Part shown: positions 1 through 4,235 of the stretch, piece after piece
Layout: each line of letters starts with the position of its first letter
Numbering within the stretch: the first letter of the stretch is position 1
NCBI GenBank assembly: GCA_023413275.1
Contig: JAEZPX010000124.1
Coordinates: 1-6,498, forward strand
Direction: 5' to 3'
Length of the DNA stretch: 6,498 nt
Source: Bacillota bacterium
Lineage (GTDB): Bacteria > Bacillota > Clostridia > Lachnospirales > Anaerotignaceae
The notes under the pieces: model-generated
Databases searched by the model: none
Told to the model about the DNA's origin: nothing
What the model saw: the letters and a program-made list of their open reading frames with translations, nothing else
Made by a program: the position numbers and the translations under genes

Positions 1-940
1 CATTGTACTCTGGTGTTCTTAAATGACGTACCAATCTTAACTTAATAATAAATTGGTCAATTAACTCCTGTGCCTCTTTTTCTGTAAGAATGCCGTTTTT
101 CAAATCTCTTTCAATGTAAATATCTAAGAATGTGGATGTGCGTCCCAAAGAAATTGCCGCACCATTGTTTTCTTTCACACCAGCAAGATATGCCATATAT
201 AAGAATTGCACTGCTTCCTTAGCATCTTTCGCAGGGTTACTGAGATCAACACCATATTTCAAAGCCATGGACTTCATCTCTTTTAAAGCCTTTATCTGCA
301 TGCTCAATTCTTCTCTTGTACGAATACGCTCATCGGTCATTGCACCGTCAAACTCAGCCAATTCCCTTTCCTTTTCCTGCATTAGGAAATCTACCCCATA
401 CAAAGAAACCCGTCTATAATCTCCAATCACACGGCCACGACCGTAAGCATCAGGCAAACCTGTCAGCAGTCCAACATGTCTTGCCACCTTCGTCCTTTCG
501 GGATAGGCATCAAAAACACCTTCATTATGAGACTTTCTGTAGGCGTGAAAATTTTTCTCCACTTCCCCATTTAATTGATATCCATACTGATCCAGTGCGC
601 TTGTGGCCATCTTTAAGCCACCATATAAATTTACAATTCTTTTTAGAGGTGCATCTGTCTGCAAACCCAAAATTAGTTCATTATCTCTATCAATATAACC
701 GGGAGCAAAATTATCAATGCCAGAGATTATGTCAGTTTCAACATCCAAGATGCCAGTTTTCATTTCTTCTACAATCAATTGGTGGCACTTATCCCAAAGT
801 TTTTTTGTTCTATCAGTAACTCCTTCTAAAAAAGAGTCGTCGCCATCATAAAGGGAATAGTTTTTCTGAATAAAATTACGAACGTCGATTTCTTTTGTCC
901 ATTTACCTGTTTCAAATCCCTGCCATGCCAATATATTCAT
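1..940 (-). CDS. pflB: Pyruvate formate-lyase (formate C-acetyltransferase), N-terminal part, truncated by window edge
   Basis: Reading the minus strand from the ATG at 940-938 gives 313 uninterrupted codons that run off the window edge. The protein begins MNILAWQGFETGKWTKEIDV and is strongly PFL-like throughout: FIQKNYSLYDGD near residue 23, GLQTDAPLKR near 90, LTGLPDAYGRGRVIGDYRRV near 165, and NGAAISLGRTSTFLDIYIERD near 265, ending LRTPEYN. Full-length PflB is about 740-760 residues, so the catalytic cysteine pair and the C-terminal glycyl-radical loop lie outside the window and cannot be checked. The cytoplasmic, strictly anaerobic enzyme converts pyruvate and CoA to acetyl-CoA and formate. 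An AGAGAGGAT ribosome-binding site at about 949-956 fixes the start. It lies 22 nt after pflA with no terminator between them, so the two share the ZTP-riboswitch-controlled transcript. Family assignment is very secure; catalytic integrity is unseen. Confidence 0.97.
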   Translation of the reverse strand, partial: MNILAWQGFETGKWTKEIDVRNFIQKNYSLYDGDDSFLEGVTDRTKKLWDKCHQLIVEEMKTGILDVETDIISGIDNFAPGYIDRDNELILGLQTDAPLKRIVNLYGGLKMATSALDQYGYQLNGEVEKNFHAYRKSHNEGVFDAYPERTKVARHVGLLTGLPDAYGRGRVIGDYRRVSLYGVDFLMQEKERELAEFDGAMTDERIRTREELSMQIKALKEMKSMALKYGVDLSNPAKDAKEAVQFLYMAYLAGVKENNGAAISLGRTSTFLDIYIERDLKNGILTEKEAQELIDQFIIKLRLVRHLRTPEYN

Positions 941-962
941 GTTTTCAATCCTCTCTTTGTCT

Positions 963-1676
963 TTAGGAAATGCTATCTAAAATCAAATTCTGAAGTCGCT
1001 TGGTTTTTTCTTTACACATGGGTGGTGTATCTTTCAGCGGATAATTAACCCCCATAACATTGTATTTTTCTACACCTAATGTGTGATATGGCAGAAGCTC
1101 TACCTTTTCCACATTTGGAATCGTTTTGATGTAGCCTCCAAGCCCTTTGATATGTGCCTCATTGTCTGTAACATTAGGCACAACCACATGGCGTATCCAA
1201 AGAGGCGTTCCACTTTCTTTCACTGCATCCAAAAAATCAGTGGGTATAGAAAAATCTCCCCCCGTTAAAGCTTTATATTCTTCTGGTAAATAGTGCTTTA
1301 CATCAAACAACACGAAATCCGTAACTTCTAAAAGCTCCTGATAATTTCCAAATCCATAACCTGCCGTATCCAGGCAAGTGGATATATTCTCCTTTTTACA
1401 TGCTCGAAATAATTCCGTTACAAACTCAATTTGCAAAAGCGGTTCACCACCGGAGCAAGTCACCCCCCCTGTATCGCCAAAATAGGGTTGAAAACGCCTC
1501 AGCTTTTTCATTATTTCATTCACATTTACTTCGTTTCCCCCTTGCAACTGCCAAGTATCCGGGTTATGGCAATACTTGCACCGCAGTCCGCAGCCTTGAA
1601 GAAACAGAACGCTCCTTATACCGGGACCATCCACCAATCCCATGGACTCAATGGAGTGAATCTTACCTTTTTGCAC
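963..1676 (-). CDS. pflA: Pyruvate formate-lyase activating enzyme (radical SAM), GTG start
   Basis: This 237-residue radical-SAM glycyl-radical activase is close to the usual family length (about 240-250). The [4Fe-4S]/SAM motif C29xxxC33xxC36 lies in GCGLRCKYCHNPD. SGGEP at 75-79 is the SAM-binding motif, and VELLPYHTLGVEKY near 192-205 is typical of PflA. It uses SAM and reduced flavodoxin or ferredoxin to install the glycyl radical on PflB. The same frame stays open upstream to an ATG at 1724, but that extension (MSAFSNSK...) falls inside the riboswitch terminator hairpin. The GTG at 1674-1676 has an excellent Shine-Dalgarno site (AGAGGTGA, 1681-1688) and gives the typical N-terminus MQKGKIHSIESMGLVDGPG, so I chose it. 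It is the first gene of the operon and pflB follows after 22 nt, which reverses the common pflB-pflA order. Confidence 0.96.
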   Translation of the reverse strand: MQKGKIHSIESMGLVDGPGIRSVLFLQGCGLRCKYCHNPDTWQLQGGNEVNVNEIMKKLRRFQPYFGDTGGVTCSGGEPLLQIEFVTELFRACKKENISTCLDTAGYGFGNYQELLEVTDFVLFDVKHYLPEEYKALTGGDFSIPTDFLDAVKESGTPLWIRHVVVPNVTDNEAHIKGLGGYIKTIPNVEKVELLPYHTLGVEKYNVMGVNYPLKDTPPMCKEKTKRLQNLILDSIS

Positions 1677-1680
1677 ATAA

Positions 1681-1688
1681 TCACCTCT
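1681..1688 (-). promoter_or_regulatory. Ribosome-binding site that sets the pflA GTG start
   Basis: On the minus strand AGAGGTGA matches the anti-Shine-Dalgarno sequence at 7 of 8 positions and sits 4 nt before GTG (1676-1674). It lies just downstream of the riboswitch terminator, so the ribosome only reaches it on read-through transcripts. No comparable site precedes the upstream in-frame ATG at 1724. Confidence 0.85.
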
Positions 1689-1710
1689 TTCTAGTTCAAT
1701 TTTTGAATTA

Positions 1711-1755
1711 GAAAAAGCCGACAATCCGGGCTTTTTCTGCCCAGACGGTCGGCTT
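1711..1755 (-). terminator. Riboswitch-controlled intrinsic terminator in the pflA leader
   Basis: On the minus strand AAGCCGAC (1755-1748) pairs with GTCGGCTT (1722-1715). An inner stem GGGC (1742-1739) pairs with GCCC (1731-1728) around an AGAAAAA loop. TTTTTC follows (1716-1711). The 5' arm contains the CCGTC pseudoknot strand, so terminator and ligand-bound aptamer exclude each other. Confidence 0.88.
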
Positions 1756-1811
1756 GTTAGTGATTATACTTCACGTGGTTGAACCCACTGTTCCGTCAGT
1801 CATATAATCTA
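1711..1811 (-). promoter_or_regulatory. ZTP (pfl-motif) riboswitch with terminator expression platform, leader of pflA-pflB
   Basis: Recognised from the consensus of the pfl/ZTP aptamer family. On the minus strand P1 is GATTATA (1809-1803) pairing with TATAATC (1768-1762). GACTGACGGAAC (1801-1790) follows the 5' P1 strand. P2 is GTGG (1788-1785) pairing with CCAC (1778-1775). The hallmark 3' domain CCGTCTGGGCA spans 1748-1738. GACGG (1797-1793) and CCGTC (1748-1744) can form the family's pseudoknot; many family members have GGCGG/CCGCC here, so the change is compensatory. AAGCCGACCGTCTGGGC (1755-1739) can instead pair with 1731-1715 to form a terminator. Known function: ZMP/ZTP, signalling low 10-formyl-THF, stabilises the pseudoknot and prevents termination. 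Inference here: purine or folate starvation turns on formate production by PflA/PflB. Identification is confident; ligand and direction of control come from the family. Confidence 0.92.
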
Positions 1812-1818
1812 TGAAATG

Positions 1819-1847
1819 ATTCTAGCATGCTTATTTTTTATTGTCAA
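1819..1847 (-). promoter_or_regulatory. Sigma-A-type promoter of the pflA-pflB operon
   Basis: TTGACA (minus strand, 1847-1842) is a perfect -35 box. It is separated by exactly 17 bp from TAGAAT (1824-1819), a -10 box with one mismatch. The predicted start at about 1812 places the first riboswitch helix only a few nucleotides from the 5' end of the RNA. The strength of this promoter suggests that control is exerted mainly by the leader RNA. Confidence 0.87.
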
Positions 1848-2159
1848 TGAAAATTTAATCAATTTGAAAAAGAAAAATGAATCATAATCAATAGATTTTT
1901 TTTGTTTAATATTTTATTTTTTACTTAAGCTTTTAAGTAAACATATTTACAAATATATTTAGTTTAATTGAATGAAAAGGCGACATCCAACTATTTTCGC
2001 CATTTGATTTTAACAGCAATTGATTCATTTTTGCCTCAACAAACCATTGAAAGCATAAACCAATTTATGGTAAAATTAGTAAATTCAAACATTTTTATAA
2101 CTCTAAAACGTATAACACATTATTTTTTTTTATTAATTATGACGAAAAATGAAAAATAT
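1848..2159. other. AT-rich divergent intergenic region between pflA and the LysR gene
   Basis: The full gap between the pflA start codon and the LysR gene is about 550 bp. The left part holds the riboswitch and the pfl promoter; this right part is extremely AT-rich with several A and T runs. Besides the inverted repeat at 1920-1941 there is a shorter one, CATAAA (2054-2059) / TTTATG (2064-2069). An 86-codon open frame starting at 1968 has no ribosome-binding site and low-complexity composition, and the LysR promoter lies inside it, so I do not call it a gene. I see no RNA gene here. Confidence 0.55.
1920..1941. repeat. 9-bp perfect inverted repeat in the pflA-lysR intergenic region (possible operator)
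   Basis: TTTACTTAA (1920-1928) and TTAAGTAAA (1933-1941) are perfect inverted arms around a GCTT spacer. The site lies about 118 bp upstream of the predicted pflA start and about 265 bp upstream of the predicted lysR start. It has no U-tract that would make it a convincing terminator in either direction. It could be a repressor operator or a LysR-type upstream site. The regulator is unknown. Confidence 0.4.
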
Positions 2160-2160
2160 A

Positions 2161-2188
2161 TAGATTCTTTCTATATTTTTGCTATAAT
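2161..2188 (+). promoter_or_regulatory. Extended -10 promoter for the LysR-type regulator
   Basis: TGCTATAAT at 2180-2188 is a perfect -10 hexamer with the TGn extension. The best -35 candidate, TAGATT at 2161-2166 with a 16-bp spacer, is weak, as is common for extended -10 promoters. Transcription would start near 2195, about 33 nt before the ATG. Confidence 0.65.
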
Positions 2189-2227
2189 GATTGCGAAGAG
2201 GTTGATAAAGAAAAAAGGAGGAAAGTA

Positions 2228-3112
2228 ATGAATTTAAATCAATTATACTATTTTAAAACTTTGGCTGAGTTGGAGCATTACACAAAAGCTTCAGAAAGAT
2301 TAAATATCTCCCAGCCAACATTAAGCCATTCTATTGCTGCTATGGAAAAAGAATTGGGGGCAAATCTTTTTGAAAAGCAGGGACGGAATGTGGTTTTAAC
2401 AAAGTATGGAAGAATTTATATGTTTTATGTGGAAAACGCTTTGACTCAGTTGGAATTGGGTAAAAATCAAATTGAAAGACTTATTACAGTGGGGGGCGGC
2501 CATGTAGGCCTTGCATACATGACCTCTGTGGGAGCAAATTTTGTACCGGAAATTATTGCAGGTTTTTTGGATGATCCACAGAATAAAAATATCTCTTTTT
2601 CTTGCTATGAAGGAAATACAAAAACATTGCTTTACAATCTGAAAAGAGAAAAATATGATCTAGTCTTCTGCTCAATGGTTGAAAATGAAAGTGACGTTGA
2701 ATTTATCCCTGTTTTCGAACAAGGATTGGTTGTAATCGTTCCAGAAAATCATGCCTTGGCAGGAAAAAAGAAAGTAAGCATTCAAGATATTTGCCCTTAT
2801 CCTTTAATCTGCTATACAAAAGAAAGCGGTATGCGACGGATTATTGATGACTTATTTTCAAAAGCCCAAATTATGCCTAATATTCTTTGTCAATTTGAAG
2901 ATGTCAACTCAATGGCAGGTCTGGTGCAAGCAAACCAAGGAATTGCAATTATTACTGACAACCCAACAATACAAAACTACAACGTAGTAAAATTAGATTT
3001 GGACACTGCTTATTCTAAACGTATGGTTTATCTTGCCTATGTGGTAAATAGATATTTACCACCTGCCGTTGAAAAATTTAAGGAACATATATTGGGAACT
3101 ACAAAAAAATAA
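2228..3112 (+). CDS. LysR-family transcriptional regulator
   Basis: This 294-residue protein has the standard LysR layout and length. An N-terminal winged helix-turn-helix (residues 1-60, recognition region about 18-37, YTKASERLNISQPTLSHSI) is followed by a linker helix to about 86. A periplasmic-binding-like effector domain follows (about 90-290), containing GHVGLAYMTSVGANFVPEII at 91-110 and the conserved NQGIAII stretch at 236-242. Such proteins act as tetramers on DNA, usually binding upstream of a divergent or nearby target and responding to a small molecule. The ATG at 2228 has an ideal AAGGAGG site (2215-2221, 6-nt spacing). It is divergent from pflA-pflB and convergent with the nitroreductase gene. 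By arrangement it could regulate pflAB or itself, but no recognition site is proven and the effector is unknown. The class call is firm; a specific name would be a guess. Confidence 0.95.
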   Translation: MNLNQLYYFKTLAELEHYTKASERLNISQPTLSHSIAAMEKELGANLFEKQGRNVVLTKYGRIYMFYVENALTQLELGKNQIERLITVGGGHVGLAYMTSVGANFVPEIIAGFLDDPQNKNISFSCYEGNTKTLLYNLKREKYDLVFCSMVENESDVEFIPVFEQGLVVIVPENHALAGKKKVSIQDICPYPLICYTKESGMRRIIDDLFSKAQIMPNILCQFEDVNSMAGLVQANQGIAIITDNPTIQNYNVVKLDLDTAYSKRMVYLAYVVNRYLPPAVEKFKEHILGTTKK

Positions 3113-3144
3113 TTTTGCCTAGGCGTATATGCTGAAACAACAAT

Positions 3145-3185
3145 CCCCTACAATGATGTATACAACTATTGTAGGGGTATTTTAG
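3145..3185 (+). terminator. Hairpin terminator after the LysR gene, possibly bidirectional
   Basis: CCCCTACAAT (3145-3154) and ATTGTAGGGG (3168-3177) form a perfect 10-bp stem around a 13-nt loop, followed on the plus strand by TATTTTAG. The U-tract is modest. On the minus strand the same stem is followed by ATTGTTGTTTC, so it may also weakly stop transcription from the convergent nitroreductase gene. The loop contains TGTATACA, discussed in the findings. Confidence 0.7.
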
Positions 3186-3316
3186 TTAGCAAAAGAGCAT
3201 AAACGTTTTGTATACAATCGCCTTTAAAGTTTTCAAGCCTTTTCATCCATTTACTAAAACGCATCCAAATTATGACTTTACGATTTAGATGAAATAAATT
3301 AGTAACCCTTCTCCCA
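3178..3316. other. Short convergent intergenic region between the LysR terminator and the nitroreductase gene
   Basis: It contains the TTGTATACAA palindrome at 3208-3217 and otherwise shows no gene. A 68-codon minus-strand frame crosses it and overlaps the end of the nitroreductase gene, but it has no ribosome-binding site and no recognisable protein family. No strong minus-strand terminator for the nitroreductase gene is visible apart from the shared hairpin at 3145-3177. Confidence 0.5.
3208..3217. repeat. TTGTATACAA palindrome downstream of the nitroreductase gene
   Basis: Identical to the palindrome at 4199-4208, so the two copies bracket the nitroreductase gene about 1 kb apart. A repressor binding both could form a loop, but this is only inferred from the repeated sequence. 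Confidence 0.4.
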
Positions 3317-4126
3317 CTATCGCTTAACAGTATTTTGATTAACAAAGATAACTTCCAGTGGATTTCTATCAACCAATCTAGGATAAGTGTATTTTGGGTA
3401 TCCTACCATAACAGCTCCGGTTATTTTCTTATTTTCGGGAATTTGAAACAAATTCAGAAGAGGGGAGCCTTCCATCATGGCAATTCTCTCAAGCATGCCG
3501 GCCCAACAGGAACCCAAGCCCAGGGTTGGTGCATACAGCTCTAAATAAGTAAGTGCTATAATGGAATTTTCTCTTCCTCTTTCAAAGCTCACATCAGCAG
3601 TGGTAAGAACAAGGCAGGGTGCACCCCTTAAAATAGGATCTACCCCCTCTTCATGATATAATTTTGTTATATGTTCAAGCACATGATACTTCTCGAAGGC
3701 TGCAATGACAATAGCGACAGCCTGCTGTAATATGCTTTTATCCTCAATTACAACATAGGATACACCTTGAAGGTTATGCCCGCTTTGGGCATAATGAGCA
3801 ACATTCACCAAGGCTTGGAGCTTTTCTCTTTCCACTGCTCCTTCCTTATAATTTCGTATGGAACGTCGAGAGCGAAGAAAAAGTTCTCCTTGTTCAGGGG
3901 TCAATTGAGTAAAATTATTTATACTGGTCTGTTTAGACAAAGGCGTTTTAATATGGTCTATTGCCTCCTTAGGACAAACTGCAACACAATGCCCACAAAC
4001 CATACAAGCCTCTGGAAAAACCTCTTCTGGGCCACTTTTTCCAAGCTTCAATACATAGCCGGGACACTCCTTCACGCACAAACCACATTTGATACATTTT
4101 TCTGAATCTACAGATATTAAACGCAA
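3317..4126 (-). CDS. Ferredoxin-nitroreductase fusion protein (two [4Fe-4S] clusters plus FMN nitroreductase domain), TTG start
   Basis: With the chosen start the protein has 269 residues. The N-terminal ferredoxin module carries two full [4Fe-4S] motifs: C11xxC14xxC17xxxC21 (CIKCGLCVKECPG) and C41xxC44xxC47xxxC51 (CMVCGHCVAVCPK). After a linker comes an FMN-dependent nitroreductase fold (about 82-265): RSRRSIRNY at 85-93 is the FMN-phosphate-binding start, GLGSCWAG is at 203-210, and VGYPKYTYPR at 241-250 is the usual C-terminal strand. The clusters probably pass electrons to FMN to reduce an unknown cytoplasmic substrate in place of NAD(P)H. There is no ATG start. The TTG at 4124-4126 has an AAAAGGAG site 8 nt upstream (4135-4142), whereas the TTG at 4148-4150 has none. 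It has its own promoter candidate and flanking TTGTATACAA palindromes. The GGDEF-EAL gene is 109 bp upstream on the same strand. Domain call secure; substrate unknown. Confidence 0.93.
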   Translation of the reverse strand: MRLISVDSEKCIKCGLCVKECPGYVLKLGKSGPEEVFPEACMVCGHCVAVCPKEAIDHIKTPLSKQTSINNFTQLTPEQGELFLRSRRSIRNYKEGAVEREKLQALVNVAHYAQSGHNLQGVSYVVIEDKSILQQAVAIVIAAFEKYHVLEHITKLYHEEGVDPILRGAPCLVLTTADVSFERGRENSIIALTYLELYAPTLGLGSCWAGMLERIAMMEGSPLLNLFQIPENKKITGAVMVGYPKYTYPRLVDRNPLEVIFVNQNTVKR

Positions 4127-4134
4127 ACTATCCA

Positions 4135-4142
4135 CTCCTTTT
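4135..4142 (-). promoter_or_regulatory. Ribosome-binding site that sets the nitroreductase TTG start
   Basis: AAAAGGAG on the minus strand lies 8 nt before TTG (4126-4124). The resulting N-terminus, MRLISVDSEKCIKCG, places the first cluster cysteine at residue 11, as is usual for ferredoxin-nitroreductases. The longer open frame to 4150 would make this strong site internal coding sequence. Confidence 0.75.
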
Positions 4143-4164
4143 ATGGTCAATCATTTTTGAAATA

Positions 4165-4194
4165 TTTATACTGGTTATTGTAATACAAACACAA
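4165..4194 (-). promoter_or_regulatory. Candidate promoter of the nitroreductase gene
   Basis: TATAAA (minus strand, 4170-4165) is a good -10 box. TTGTGT (4194-4189), 18 bp away, is a weak -35 box. The spacer contains the near-palindrome TTGTA-A-TACAA (4178-4188), and the perfect TTGTATACAA lies just upstream at 4199-4208. This arrangement would suit repressor control of the promoter. Confidence 0.5.
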
Positions 4195-4198
4195 ACTC

Positions 4199-4208
4199 TT
4201 GTATACAA
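4199..4208. repeat. TTGTATACAA palindrome upstream of the nitroreductase gene (candidate operator)
   Basis: A perfect 10-bp palindrome 5 bp upstream of the candidate -35 box. A second identical copy lies downstream of the gene at 3208-3217. A related 11-mer is at 4178-4188, and TGTATACA occurs again at 3157-3164. The core resembles operators of some GntR-family repressors, but no such regulator is encoded in the window. Confidence 0.45.
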
Positions 4209-4235
4209 ATTAATTTGTTGATAAAAATTTAATTT

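Noticed and set aside
132..819. Two plus-strand open frames opposite pflB
   Set aside because: They lie wholly antisense to a clearly conserved PFL coding region, with no ribosome sites and proline/serine/histidine-rich shadow composition.
1083..1711. Three plus-strand open frames opposite pflA
   Set aside because: These are antisense shadows of a conserved radical-SAM gene.
1968..2228. 86-codon plus-strand open frame (MNEKATSNYF...) ending on the first base of the LysR start codon
   Set aside because: It has no ribosome-binding site, AT-driven amino-acid composition and no recognisable domain, and the LysR promoter lies inside its 3' end. The one-base overlap with the LysR ATG is probably chance.
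3166..3372. 68-codon minus-strand open frame overlapping the end of the nitroreductase gene
   Set aside because: It has no ribosome site and no family resemblance, overlaps a secure gene in another frame and runs through the LysR terminator hairpin.
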